Positions 35,471-44,949 of a DNA stretch of 64,000 nt are shown in pieces. The stretch comes from Paraburkholderia saeva. GTDB lineage: Bacteria > Pseudomonadota > Gammaproteobacteria > Burkholderiales > Burkholderiaceae. Numbering within the stretch: position 1 is the stretch's first letter; every line of letters starts with the position of its first letter. The stretch is from assembly GCF_907164555.1 (NCBI RefSeq), contig NZ_CAJQZC010000001.1:434001-498000 (forward strand). The letters are read 5' to 3'. The position numbers and the translations under genes are program-made. The notes beneath the pieces are model-generated. The model worked only from the letters and a program-made list of their open reading frames with translations. It ran no database searches and was not told the origin of the DNA.

Positions 35471-36982
35471 ATGAGCCAGCCGATCCGCTTTTATCACCGC
35501 AACGCGATTCGCGAAGTGAGCGACGCGCCCGTCACCCGCACCGTCCTGCAATACCTGCGCGAAGACGCGCATTGCACGGGCACGAAGGAAGGCTGTGCCG
35601 AAGGCGACTGCGGCGCGTGCACGGTGGTCATCGGCGAGCGCAACGAAGCGGGCGGCGTCGACTTCAAGTCCGTCAACGCGTGCATCCAGTTTCTGCCGAC
35701 GCTCGATGGCCGTGCGCTTTTCACGGTCGAAGATCTGCGTCAGCCGGACGGCTCCCTGCATCCGGTGCAACAGGCGATGGTCGACTGCCACGGCTCGCAG
35801 TGCGGCTTCTGCACGCCGGGGTTCGTGATGTCGATGTGGTCGCTGTATGAAAAGCACGGCCACGAGCATTCCTGTGCGAACAAAACCGTGCCGTCGCGCA
35901 CGGATATCAACAACGCGTTGACGGGCAACCTGTGCCGCTGCACGGGCTACCGTCCGATCATCGACGCCGCGGTGCAGATGTTCGATGCGCCGCCGCCGAA
36001 AGCGCCGGTCGACATCGCCGCGCTGTCGCGCACGCTGGCGACGCTCGAGCGCACCGACACGTTCCACTATGAACACGCGGGCCAGCAGTTCGACGCGCCG
36101 CGCACGCTCGAGGCGCTCGCCGCGATCAAGGCCGCGCAACCGGCGACGCGCATTCTGGCGGGCAGCACGGACATCGGTCTGTGGGTCACGAAGCTGATGC
36201 GCGATCTCGGCAACATCGTCTACGTCGGGCAGATCGAGGCGCTCCAGCACGTCGAAACCTCCGGCGACTGGATCAGCATCGGCGCGGGCGTGACGGTCGA
36301 GCGCGCGTACGCCGAACTCGCGAAGCACTATCCGGAGCTGACGGAAATGTGGAAGCGTTTTGCTTCCCTGCCGATCCGCAACGCGGGCACGCTCGGCGGC
36401 AACATCGCGAACGGCTCGCCGATCGGCGACTCGATGCCAGGCCTGATCGCGCTCGGCGCGCGCGTCGTGCTGCGCGGCAACGACATCGAGCGTGAATTGC
36501 CGCTCGAAGACCTGTACCTCGCGTATCAGAAGAAGGACATGGCGGAGCACGAGTTCGTCGTTGGCCTGAAGGTGCCGACGCGCACCGGCCGCCGCGCTAA
36601 CCTGCAGTTCCGCACGTACAAGATTTCGAAACGCTTCGACTCGGATATTTCCGCCGTGTGCGCGGCGTTCTCGTTCATCGCCGATGGCGAGACGGTGCGC
36701 GAGCCGCGCATTGCGTTCGGCGGCATGGCCGCGACGCCGAAGCGCGCGACGCACGCCGAAGCCGTGCTGAACGACGCCGTCTGGCACGAAGCGACCGCGC
36801 AGGCCGCGATGATCGCGCTCGGCAACGACTATGCGCCGCTGTCCGACATGCGCGCCACCGACGGCTACCGCCTCGAAGCCGCGAAGAACACGCTGTATCG
36901 CTTCTGGCTGGAAACGCGTCCGAACGATCCGCTGCCGAAGGAAGCGCTCGACGTCCGCGCAGTTGAAGCCGCCGGCGCGTAA
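35471..36982 (+). CDS. xdhA: Xanthine dehydrogenase small subunit (2Fe-2S and FAD)
   Basis: Electron-transfer subunit of molybdenum xanthine dehydrogenase, which oxidises hypoxanthine and xanthine to urate. The 503-residue protein has a plant-type 2Fe-2S domain (C35, C42, C47, C50 and C71), a second cluster domain with CHGSQCGFCTPGF and NLCRCTGY, and an FAD-binding domain (about residues 195-370) with ILAGSTDIGLWVTK and RNAGTLGGNIANGSPIGD. The ATG at 35471 has a GGAAAGAG ribosome site; the open frame continues upstream to 35342 without support. Confidence 0.96.
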   Translation: MSQPIRFYHRNAIREVSDAPVTRTVLQYLREDAHCTGTKEGCAEGDCGACTVVIGERNEAGGVDFKSVNACIQFLPTLDGRALFTVEDLRQPDGSLHPVQQAMVDCHGSQCGFCTPGFVMSMWSLYEKHGHEHSCANKTVPSRTDINNALTGNLCRCTGYRPIIDAAVQMFDAPPPKAPVDIAALSRTLATLERTDTFHYEHAGQQFDAPRTLEALAAIKAAQPATRILAGSTDIGLWVTKLMRDLGNIVYVGQIEALQHVETSGDWISIGAGVTVERAYAELAKHYPELTEMWKRFASLPIRNAGTLGGNIANGSPIGDSMPGLIALGARVVLRGNDIERELPLEDLYLAYQKKDMAEHEFVVGLKVPTRTGRRANLQFRTYKISKRFDSDISAVCAAFSFIADGETVREPRIAFGGMAATPKRATHAEAVLNDAVWHEATAQAAMIALGNDYAPLSDMRATDGYRLEAAKNTLYRFWLETRPNDPLPKEALDVRAVEAAGA

Positions 36983-37007
36983 CGAACAGGAAACGGAGAA
37001 CATTCAA

Positions 37008-39389
37008 ATGAACCAGCAAGCTGAACCGTTCCTGAAAGACGCCCAGGCGCGCGAGGACCTCGCCGATTTCACGCAGGTCCATGTATCGCGTCCGCACGAA
37101 TCCGCGCATCTGCACGTGAGCGGGCGCGCCACCTATACCGACGACATTCCGGTCGTCGCCGGCACGCTGCACGCCGCGCTCGGCCTGTCGGCGAAAGCGC
37201 ACGCAAAGATCGTGTCGATGTCGTTCGACGCGGTGCGCGCGACGCCCGGTGTCGTCGCTGTCTTCACCGCCGATGACATCCCTGGCACGAACGACTGCGG
37301 CCCGATCATCCACGACGATCCGGTGCTTGCGGATGGCGTCGTGCAGTACGTCGGCCAGCCGATGTTCATCGTCGTCGCGACGTCGCACGAAACGGCGCGG
37401 CTTGCGGCGCGTCGCGCGCAGGTTGTCTACGAGGAACTGCCCGCGATCCTGACCGCGCAGCAGGCGCGCGCCGCGCAGTCTTATGTGCTGCCGCCGATGA
37501 AGCTCGCGCGCGGCGACGCCAGCGGCAAGATGGCGCGCGCGGCGCACCGCGAAGCGGGCGAGATGACACTTGGTGGCCAGGAACAGTTCTATCTGGAAGG
37601 GCAGATTTCGTACGCGGTGCCTAAGGACGACGACGGCATGCACGTCTGGTGCTCGACGCAGCATCCGAGCGAAATGCAGCATCTCGTGGCGCATGTGCTC
37701 GGCGTGCATTCGCATAACGTGCTGATCGAATGCCGGCGCATGGGCGGCGGTTTTGGCGGCAAGGAATCGCAATCGGGGCTCTTCGCGTGTTGTGCGGCGC
37801 TGGCTGCATGGAAACTGCTGTGCCCGGTGAAGCTGCGCCCGGACCGCGACGACGACATGATGGTCACCGGCAAGCGCCACGACTTCCACTACACGTACGA
37901 AGTGGGCTACGACGACGAAGGCCTGATCGACGGCGTCTCGGTCGACATGACCTCGCGCTGCGGATTTTCCGCCGACCTGTCCGGCCCGGTGATGACGCGC
38001 GCCGTCTGCCACTTTGACAACGCGTACTGGCTGCCGGATCTTTCGATCGCCGGCCAGTGCGGCAAGACAAACACGCAGTCGAACACGGCGTTCCGCGGTT
38101 TCGGCGGCCCGCAAGGCGCGTTCGCAATCGAGTACATCATGGACGACGTCGCGCGCTCGACGGGCCTCGACTCGCTCGACGTGCGCCGCCGCAACCTGTA
38201 CGGCAAGACCGAGCGCAACCTGACGCCGTACGGCCAGACGGTGGAAGACAACATCATCCACGAACTCATCGACGAACTCGAGGCAACGAGCGACTATCGC
38301 GCGCGACGCGAATCGGTGCGCGCATTCAACGAGAAGAACACGATCCTGAAGAAGGGCCTCGCGCTCACGCCGTGCAAATTCGGCATTGCGTTCAACGTGA
38401 CGCACTTCAACCAGGCGGGCGCGCTCGTCCATATCTATACCGACGGTTCGGTGCTCGTGAACCACGGCGGCACGGAAATGGGCCAGGGCCTCAACACGAA
38501 GGTCGCGCAGGTCGTCGCGCATGAACTCGGCATTCCGTTCGAACGCGTGCGCGTGAGCGCGACCGATACGAGCAAGGTGGCGAATACGTCGGCGACGGCG
38601 GCTTCCACCGGTTCCGACCTGAACGGCAAGGCCGCGCAGGACGCCGCGCGCCAGCTGCGCGAACGCCTCGCCGCGTTCGCCGCTGAGAAGTTCGGCGCGG
38701 GCGAAGTGAGCGCGGCGAACGTGCGCTTCGCGAACGATAGCCTGGTGGTCGGCGACACGGCCGTGCCGTTCGAAGAAGTCATCTCGAAGGCGTATCTGGC
38801 CCGCGTGCAGTTGTGGTCCGATGGCTTCTACGCGACGCCGAAGCTCTACTGGGATCAGGCGAAGCTGCAGGGCCGGCCGTTCTATTACTACTCGTATGGC
38901 GCGGCGGTGTCGGAAGTCGTGATCGACACGTTGACGGGCGAAATGCGCGTGCTGCGCGCCGATGCGCTGCACGACGTGGGCGCATCGCTCAATCCGGCGC
39001 TCGACGTCGGGCAGGTCGAAGGCGGCTTTATTCAAGGCATGGGCTGGCTCACCACCGAGGAACTGTGGTGGAACGCGGGCGGCAAGCTGATGACGCACGC
39101 GCCGTCCACGTACAAGATTCCGACCGTGAACGACACGCCGCCGGACTTCCGCGTGAACCTGTTCAAAAACCGCAACGCGGAGGACAGCATCCACCGCTCG
39201 AAGGCAGTGGGCGAGCCGCCGCTCCTGTTGCCGTTCTCGGTGTTCTTCGCGATCCGCGATGCGGTGGCGAGCGTCGGTGACTACAAGGTCAATCCGCCGC
39301 TCAACGCGCCCGCGACGAGCGAGGAGATTCTCAAGGCCATCAACGCAGTGCGCGCTAGCGCTGCGGTGGGCGCGGACCGGCGCGGCTAA
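37008..39389 (+). CDS. xdhB: Xanthine dehydrogenase large subunit (molybdopterin)
   Basis: Catalytic molybdenum subunit, 793 residues. It carries MGGGFGGKESQ for cofactor binding, TAFRGFGGPQGAFAIEY with the substrate-binding arginine, GTEMGQGLNTK, and the catalytic glutamate in KAVGEPPLLLPFSVFF near the C-terminus. It begins 25 bases after xdhA and its TAA overlaps the xdhC ATG by one base (TAATG). Length and motifs are complete. The opposite strand is open for 925 codons across it, which reflects GC-rich codon use. Confidence 0.97.
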   Translation: MNQQAEPFLKDAQAREDLADFTQVHVSRPHESAHLHVSGRATYTDDIPVVAGTLHAALGLSAKAHAKIVSMSFDAVRATPGVVAVFTADDIPGTNDCGPIIHDDPVLADGVVQYVGQPMFIVVATSHETARLAARRAQVVYEELPAILTAQQARAAQSYVLPPMKLARGDASGKMARAAHREAGEMTLGGQEQFYLEGQISYAVPKDDDGMHVWCSTQHPSEMQHLVAHVLGVHSHNVLIECRRMGGGFGGKESQSGLFACCAALAAWKLLCPVKLRPDRDDDMMVTGKRHDFHYTYEVGYDDEGLIDGVSVDMTSRCGFSADLSGPVMTRAVCHFDNAYWLPDLSIAGQCGKTNTQSNTAFRGFGGPQGAFAIEYIMDDVARSTGLDSLDVRRRNLYGKTERNLTPYGQTVEDNIIHELIDELEATSDYRARRESVRAFNEKNTILKKGLALTPCKFGIAFNVTHFNQAGALVHIYTDGSVLVNHGGTEMGQGLNTKVAQVVAHELGIPFERVRVSATDTSKVANTSATAASTGSDLNGKAAQDAARQLRERLAAFAAEKFGAGEVSAANVRFANDSLVVGDTAVPFEEVISKAYLARVQLWSDGFYATPKLYWDQAKLQGRPFYYYSYGAAVSEVVIDTLTGEMRVLRADALHDVGASLNPALDVGQVEGGFIQGMGWLTTEELWWNAGGKLMTHAPSTYKIPTVNDTPPDFRVNLFKNRNAEDSIHRSKAVGEPPLLLPFSVFFAIRDAVASVGDYKVNPPLNAPATSEEILKAINAVRASAAVGADRRG

Positions 39390-40036
39390 TGGGCGTCGAC
39401 GAAAAGCCAACCGGAGCCATGCACATGTTAGCGACGAATTCCGCGGTTCCACTCCAGATCGGCCGACGCAACGCCGTCGCGCCGTCGCGACCGCTGCCGC
39501 CGCCGATGCATATCGTGCTGTTCGGCGCGGGCCACGTCGGTCATGCGCTGGTTTCGCTGCTGGGCAGCCTGCCGTGCGTCGTGCAGTGGGTCGACGAGCG
39601 CGACGAACTGTTCCCCGACGAAGTCCCGGCCAACGTGCAGGTCGAAGCGACCGACACGCCCGACGCGATTGTCGATCAGGCGCCTGCCGGCGCGTATTTC
39701 CTCGTGATGACGCACAACCACGCGCTGGATTTTTCGCTGGCGGCGCGCATCATGCGAAGGCGCGATTTCGCGTACTTCGGGATGATCGGATCGAAGACGA
39801 AACGTGTGAAGTTCGAGCGCCGGTTGATCGAGCGCGGCGTCGACCCGGAACGGCTGATCGAGATGACCTGCCCGATCGGTGTGCCCGGCATCGTCGACAA
39901 GGCGCCGCCTTCGATCGCGATTGCGGTGGCGGCGGAGCTGTTCAAGGTGCGTTCGCGGGAAGCGGCGATGGCGGCGACATGCGAAACCCCTTACGAAACC
40001 CGTCGCGTTTCGTTGCCGCAGCTAGAGAAGGTCTGA
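39389..40036 (+). CDS. xdhC: XdhC, xanthine dehydrogenase maturation factor, short form
   Basis: Chaperone that inserts sulfurated molybdenum cofactor into XdhB. The 215-residue product contains the C-terminal XdhC Rossmann domain, with nucleotide-binding HIVLFGAGHVGHALVSLLG near residue 41 and FAYFGMIGSKTKRVKF. The N-terminal XdhC/CoxI domain that usually precedes it is absent: only about 38 unrelated-looking residues come first, and xdhB ends at the start codon, so there is no room for it. Either the short form suffices or maturation differs here. Confidence 0.85.
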   Translation: MGVDEKPTGAMHMLATNSAVPLQIGRRNAVAPSRPLPPPMHIVLFGAGHVGHALVSLLGSLPCVVQWVDERDELFPDEVPANVQVEATDTPDAIVDQAPAGAYFLVMTHNHALDFSLAARIMRRRDFAYFGMIGSKTKRVKFERRLIERGVDPERLIEMTCPIGVPGIVDKAPPSIAIAVAAELFKVRSREAAMAATCETPYETRRVSLPQLEKV

Positions 40037-40097
40037 ACCTTGAGCGGCGTGCACGCCCTGGGCATGCCGCGCTTACGTTTGCCGCGCATGGAACCCT

Positions 40098-41081
40098 TCA
40101 CCGGCCGGCGGTATCGGTGGTAACCGCCGTACGCACCTTCTTCCCCCGTCCCCCACTCCGTGCCACCAGCCCGTCCGACACCTGCGCCATCAAGCCGCGT
40201 AACCAGCCGATATCGCTCGGCCGGTCCGGCTGCGGATGCCACATCTGATAGCACTTGATCCTCGGAAACGGAATCGGCGCCTCGATGACCGCAAGCGGCA
40301 GCATGTGCGCGTAGTGCATCGCGAAGCGGCGCGTCGTCGTGAAGATCAGATCCGATTGCAGCAGCACCTGCGGCACGAGGCCGAAGTAGGGCAGCGTCGC
40401 GACGACGCGCCGATGCGCACCCGCCTTCGCCAGACCGACGTCGATTGCGCCAGCGTTGCCGCCCGTGTAGGGCGTCGGCGCAAGATGCGCGGCTGCGAGA
40501 TAGGCGTCGCGCGTGAGCGGCGCTTTCGCGAGCGGATGATCCGCGCGCATCATGCACACGACCGTGTCCGAGAACAGGTCGCTTCGCTCGAAACGCGCAT
40601 CCGGCTTCGCCCAGTTGCCGATCACGAGATCGAGTTCGCCCGCGTCGAGCGCGGCGGTGTGATCGAGCGTCGGATACAGCGAATCGATCTCCAGACGCGC
40701 GTGCGGCGCCGCCTCGCGGAACTGGGCGATGACGGTCGGCATGAAGAAGTCGTTCAGGTAATCGGGCGCCGCGACGCGGAACGTGCGGCGCGAGCGCGCC
40801 GGATCGAAGTCGCCGTGCGGCGTCGCCACAAAGTCGACTTCGCGCAGCACGCGCTGCGCCGAAGCGAGCAGCGACTCGCCATATTCCGTCGGCACCATGC
40901 CTGACTTGCCGCGCACGAGGATCGGGTCGTTCAGCGTTTCGCGCAGCTTGCGCAGCGCCGTGCTGATGGCCGGCTGGGTCTGGTTCAGACGCAGCGCGGT
41001 CTGCGTGACGCTGCGCTCGACGAGCAGCGTACGCAGCACGCGAACGAGCCAGATATCGAGGGAATCAGTGGTTTCGTCCAT
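40098..41081 (-). CDS. LysR-family regulator
   Basis: A 327-residue LTTR of the PnbR/NahR-like group (the start region DSLDIWLVRVLRTLLVERS is typical). The helix-turn-helix is QTALRLNQTQPAISTALRKL at about residues 27-46, and the effector domain spans about 95-305. It runs convergent to xdhC with 61 bases between stops, so it may control the xdh operon, but divergence from its target, the usual LysR arrangement, is not seen. Confidence 0.87.
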   Translation of the reverse strand: MDETTDSLDIWLVRVLRTLLVERSVTQTALRLNQTQPAISTALRKLRETLNDPILVRGKSGMVPTEYGESLLASAQRVLREVDFVATPHGDFDPARSRRTFRVAAPDYLNDFFMPTVIAQFREAAPHARLEIDSLYPTLDHTAALDAGELDLVIGNWAKPDARFERSDLFSDTVVCMMRADHPLAKAPLTRDAYLAAAHLAPTPYTGGNAGAIDVGLAKAGAHRRVVATLPYFGLVPQVLLQSDLIFTTTRRFAMHYAHMLPLAVIEAPIPFPRIKCYQMWHPQPDRPSDIGWLRGLMAQVSDGLVARSGGRGKKVRTAVTTDTAGR

Positions 41082-41285
41082 GCGCGGGCAGGCGTCTCAG
41101 GCGGTTCAGGCACTCTCGGTCCGAAGGGGCCGACAAGGGATTGCACGGATCGTCAGGCAACCCGCCGCGGCATAGCCGCACCGGTTACCTTGCGTAGTCC
41201 ATAACCTTAGCCCTTTGTGGCGCACCGGCCATAGCGCGCGCGGTATGGCCGGGATCACAATACCTTGCCGCGCGTCATCGTTGCC

Positions 41286-41933
41286 TCAGCCGGCGTACTT
41301 GAACCCGGACGGCAGCGAGCTGATCCGCTTCACTTCCTTCGAATCCAGCCAGTTCGGCGTGCGGGCGCAGTAGAGCACCATCGGCAGCGCGTCTTCGCCC
41401 CAGAACAGCTGCTTGTTCATCCAGAACGTGGGAACGCCGAACACGCCGAGCGTCGTCGCGTCGGAGGTATTGCGGCGCAGCTGTTCCTTCGTTTCCTCGA
41501 GTTCGATCATCGCCTGGCCGTCCGGCAATCCGACGCGCTCGCACAGCGCGGCGAAGCCTTCGTCGGTGGACGGATCGCGTCCGTCGCGCCAGATGAAGCG
41601 GAACATCTCACGCACGCAGACGAGGTCTGCTTTCGCGGCAGTCGCGAGGAGCAGCGCTTTGGTCGGATCGAATGGGTGCGCGGGCGGCATGCGGAACGGA
41701 ATGCCCAACTGCTCGGCCCTGAAAAGCGCATGCCGGTAAATGAACGTGCGCTTTTCGCGCACCGTCGCCGGTGGCTGCTGCCCCCAGTGCCGGTACAGCT
41801 CATGCAACGAAACGGGCGTCAGCGCGAAGGGCATGTCCGGCCATTTTTCGTGCTGTTCGAGCAGAAGATAGGTGAACGGCGAGACAAAGTCGTAAAACCA
41901 GATCGGCTGCGTGGTGTCGATCGCGTATGTCAT
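41286..41933 (-). CDS. DsbA-like 2-hydroxychromene-2-carboxylate isomerase family protein
   Basis: A 215-residue protein of the DsbA/HCCA isomerase (kappa-class GST-like) fold. It begins with a beta strand IWFYDFVSPFTYLLLEQ, in which the serine after the first strand is the position that binds glutathione in the family, and has GVFGVPTFWMNKQLFWGEDAL near the C-terminus, the cis-proline loop. The reaction could be a glutathione-dependent isomerisation in aromatic degradation, but no naphthalene-type genes lie nearby, so the substrate is open. Confidence 0.82.
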   Translation of the reverse strand: MTYAIDTTQPIWFYDFVSPFTYLLLEQHEKWPDMPFALTPVSLHELYRHWGQQPPATVREKRTFIYRHALFRAEQLGIPFRMPPAHPFDPTKALLLATAAKADLVCVREMFRFIWRDGRDPSTDEGFAALCERVGLPDGQAMIELEETKEQLRRNTSDATTLGVFGVPTFWMNKQLFWGEDALPMVLYCARTPNWLDSKEVKRISSLPSGFKYAG

Positions 41934-42106
41934 GTATGTCTCCCTGGTTCAGGCGCCGATCCAGCGCGCCCGGCGATTTTGCCTTGATCTTACGCAAACG
42001 CGGCTACGACTGCAGCACGACTGCGCTGAAAGATTGTTCAGCGGATCCGGAAAGTGCCTCTCCTGGCGGGTTTCGCCCAGCCCGTTCCCGCATGCCGAAA
42101 CAGTGG

Positions 42107-43564
42107 TCATGCGGTCTGCGTCGGCTTTGGAGGCGGCGGTGCGGCGGAGTCGTCGTGCGGCTCGTCGCCGCTGGCATCGTGCGCGGCGGCGGGCTCTTCG
42201 GCGGCCGTCTCCAGCGGGTGTTCGAGCCGGCTCCGCACGAAGCCGATGTGCTCGCGCAGCACGTAGAACTGGTCCGCGTAGGCGAGCGGCATCTTCAGGC
42301 CGTTCACGGCGTCTTCGATCGCGTCAAGCCGCGCGATCAGCGCTTTTCTTTCTTTTGGTGACGTCTCGCCCATCGATTCGCGTTCGATCGCGATCAGCGT
42401 GCCGTACCAGCGGTAGATGCGCGACTTCACGCGCCACGCGTACAGCGAAGGCACGAGCCGCAGTCCCGGAATCAGCACGACGATGATCGGCACCAGCAGC
42501 ACGATCAGACGGTCAGCGAGGCTCGCGAGCCAGAACGGCAGCGTGCGGTACAGGAAGCTCTTGCCCGACTTGTAGTAGCGTGCGGCGTCGTCGCTGATCG
42601 GGAAGTCGTGCGCGAGCGGCGCCGGAAACTCGCCGGCGCGTTGCAGGATGTTCGCCCTGCCGTGCACCTCACGTGCGGCCTCGATCAGCAGGTCGGAGAG
42701 TGCCGGATGCAGCGAATCGCGCGCCACCAGCTCGGTGGTCGGCGCGACCGTATGGATGTCCTGCGCCGGCAGGTTGCGACCGAGGTCGAACGAGCCCATC
42801 GGGAACGTGACCGCCGTCAGGTAAGGAAAGCGCCGGGTGTAGGCATCGCTCTGCGTGAAGTCGAAGAACTGCACGTTCGGCGTGCGGTTCAGCTTTCCCA
42901 TCGTCGGCGGCTGCGCGGAGTCGCCGGTGAGGAATGCCGCGTCGACCTTGCCGTCGATCAGCGCCTGCGCGGCGTCGTCGCCGGATAGCGGGAGGAGTTT
43001 TGTCGAGCCGCCTGGCTCGATGCCGTTGGCCTTCAGCAGCGCAAGCGAGAGTTCGTGTGTGCCGCTGCCTTCCGCACCGACGGCGATGCGCAGACCCTTG
43101 AACTCCGAAAGACGCCGCACGAACGGCCCGTGATAGAAGACCGCGACCGGCACGTACGACACGCTGCCGAGCGACATCAGGCCATTGATCGCCGAAGGCG
43201 GCGCGATGCCGTCCTGCACGAACGCGACATCGACCTTCGAGTTGGGATCTGACAGGCGCTTGAGGTTGTCGAGCGAGCCTTCCGATGGCAGCACGTTCAG
43301 CGTGATGCGGTTGCGCGCGAGGATCGCCTTGTACTTCTGCGCGGCGTTCCAGAATGAACTGCCTTCGGGGCCGGTGCTGATGGTGAGCGTACTGGGCGGC
43401 GCGGGCTGGATCAGGCGCACGGCGAGGTAGATCGCGGCGGCGCTGATCAGCAGGATCGGGCCGAACGTGACGGCGAGATCGCGCCACGAGATCGCAACGA
43501 AGCGGGCAACGAGGCGGGGCGCCTTACGGTCGGTGGGGCCGGGACGGCCACTGGAAAACTTCAT
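42107..43564 (-). CDS. TAXI-family solute-binding protein with two membrane segments
   Basis: A 485-residue protein with a TAXI (TRAP-associated extracytoplasmic immunogenic) binding domain, around residues 55-320 (ISTGPEGSSFWNAAQKYKAIL and GAEGSGTHELSLALL). Instead of a cleaved signal it has an N-terminal membrane helix (about 31-52), and after the domain a second strong helix (LIVLLVPIIVVLIPGLRLVP) followed by a cytoplasmic helical tail and a Pro/Ala/Asp-rich end. No TRAP membrane components are encoded nearby. It may therefore be a sensor or ligand-gated scaffold instead of a transporter part. Confidence 0.8.
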   Translation of the reverse strand: MKFSSGRPGPTDRKAPRLVARFVAISWRDLAVTFGPILLISAAAIYLAVRLIQPAPPSTLTISTGPEGSSFWNAAQKYKAILARNRITLNVLPSEGSLDNLKRLSDPNSKVDVAFVQDGIAPPSAINGLMSLGSVSYVPVAVFYHGPFVRRLSEFKGLRIAVGAEGSGTHELSLALLKANGIEPGGSTKLLPLSGDDAAQALIDGKVDAAFLTGDSAQPPTMGKLNRTPNVQFFDFTQSDAYTRRFPYLTAVTFPMGSFDLGRNLPAQDIHTVAPTTELVARDSLHPALSDLLIEAAREVHGRANILQRAGEFPAPLAHDFPISDDAARYYKSGKSFLYRTLPFWLASLADRLIVLLVPIIVVLIPGLRLVPSLYAWRVKSRIYRWYGTLIAIERESMGETSPKERKALIARLDAIEDAVNGLKMPLAYADQFYVLREHIGFVRSRLEHPLETAAEEPAAAHDASGDEPHDDSAAPPPPKPTQTA

Positions 43565-44148
43565 CGGTCGACAGGGCAGGGCAGACGGACAGTGAATAAA
43601 CACGCCGCGCAATGCCGGCAGGCAGGCGGCGCACGCTCGCGCCGATGGTACATGAGATTGACGGCCCGACCACCCGGGGGACGGCCCGGAGGCCGGACAA
43701 ACGCGTAACAAAACGTGACCTGCGCGTGAACCACGCGTGAACCACGCATGACCGCCACGCAAGCCGCGCATGGGCTGCGCGCAACCCATGCGCCGGCGCG
43801 CAGGCGGCCGGCAGGCGCCGCACCGGGCGTTGGGCCAGCGCAGTAAACCCTTTGCGCTTCTGGCGCAGCTAGATTAAATTGGCGTCGCTGCCGCAATTCA
43901 ACGCGTGCGTCGCGCCATCCGGCCGTTCAGAAGAGAACCGGAAGCGCTCGTCATGCCGCGGCCGGCTGGTCGATGCTCCGCATGCCGGTTCACATCGCCA
44001 TCGCCTCTCTCCTGTCTCTCGCACTCCGTGTCGAAGTCAAAGTCGGCTCTCGCCTGCCGCGTCCTGTGACGCCGCACGAGCGGGCCGCGCGCAGTCGTAA
44101 CGAAGCCGCGGGTAGATGCGGTCCAATCGCAGTAAAAAAGGAGAAGTC
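43565..44148. other. 584-bp intergenic region, no gene seen
   Basis: It separates the divergent TAXI gene and the BON-domain gene. The main structure seen is a short tandem repeat (43724-43753). No small ORF with a ribosome site was found. Confidence 0.5.
43724..43753. repeat. 11-bp tandem repeat
   Basis: GCGTGAACCAC occurs at 43724-43734 and 43735-43745, followed by a degenerate partial copy GCATGACC. The 11-bp period is one turn of the helix. Confidence 0.6.
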
Positions 44149-44487
44149 ATGAAACCGGTCGATTTTCTGAAGGCGTTGGGTGGTGTGGTGTGTGTCGTGG
44201 TGGCGTGCAATGCATACGCCCAGTCTAGCGACGCGATGGCAGCAAGCGGCACGATGGCCGCTCCGTCCGCGAAGAAGGCGAACCGCTCGCTTGGCACCTC
44301 GGTGCGCAAGGCGCTCGCCAAGAGCTCGGTCGATGTGTCGAGCATCTCCGTACGCGCACACGGCGGCGCTGTGACGCTGACCGGCACGGTGCCGGACAAC
44401 AGCCAGATCGAGAAGGCAGGTACCGTGGCGAAGGGCGTTGCCGGCGTGACGTCGGTGAGCAACAAGCTGACGGTGCAGCAACAGTAA
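44149..44487 (+). CDS. BON-domain periplasmic protein
   Basis: A 112-residue exported protein: signal peptide with core FLKALGGVVCVVVACNAYA, cleavage before QSSDAMA, a short linker and one BON domain (about residues 48-110, ISVRAHGGAVTLTGTVPDNS). BON domains bind membranes or phospholipid and occur in OsmY-type envelope stress proteins, which fits a stress role. AAAAAGGAG lies six bases before the ATG. It is monocistronic and followed by two hairpins, the second a likely terminator. Confidence 0.85.
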   Translation: MKPVDFLKALGGVVCVVVACNAYAQSSDAMAASGTMAAPSAKKANRSLGTSVRKALAKSSVDVSSISVRAHGGAVTLTGTVPDNSQIEKAGTVAKGVAGVTSVSNKLTVQQQ

Positions 44488-44503
44488 GCGGGCGCGCGCG
44501 CAG

Positions 44504-44532
44504 GCACTGTCAGGCGCGTGTCCTGACAGTGC
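44504..44532. repeat. Perfect 11-bp inverted repeat
   Basis: GCACTGTCAGG (44504-44514) and CCTGACAGTGC (44522-44532) with a seven-base loop. It begins 17 bases after the BON gene stop and lacks a T tract, so it may protect the 3' end of the mRNA or bind a protein. Confidence 0.7.
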
Positions 44533-44591
44533 GAGTGGCAAACCGCCGCCGCGACGCTCCGTTTGGATGAGCACGCGCCACGGTCGGACGA

Positions 44592-44621
44592 CGGGTCCCG
44601 GTGAAAGCCGGGGCCCGTTTT
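44592..44621 (+). terminator. Probable rho-independent terminator
   Basis: CGGGTCCCGG, loop, and CCGGGGCCCG followed by TTTT. One pair is a G-T wobble. It lies 105 bases after the BON gene stop. Confidence 0.7.
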
Positions 44622-44949
44622 CATTGGCACGCCCGGATGCGGCGTAGCGCGCCCGTCCGGGGTGGGCGTCAGTCGTCTCTACACGGAGACGGCGCACGTA
44701 TTACAACGCGCAAGCGCGTCAAAGGCCGCGTGAATGGCGTTCTCCAGCATTTCAGTTCAGACGGAAGACGCGTTTGCCGTCGATCCCGGCCAGCCCGGCG
44801 CGAACCCGATCAGGGTGAGCGCAGGTGTGGTGAACGTGCCGCGATAAATCCCGGGGACGTGCCGTGTCGCCTGAACAGCTCCGTGCGCCTGACAACAGAA
44901 TGTCTTCTTTGCGGCGCATACTGTGGGAACGGGCTTGCGGAGAGGCGAC
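44622..44949. other. Intergenic region before the 82-residue gene
   Basis: No gene with a ribosome site and no clear regulatory sequence was found here. Confidence 0.4.

Noticed and set aside
36675..39452. 925-codon minus-strand frame opposite xdhAB
   Set aside because: Same reasoning: antisense to complete, motif-bearing genes; composition is typical of GC-rich antisense translation.
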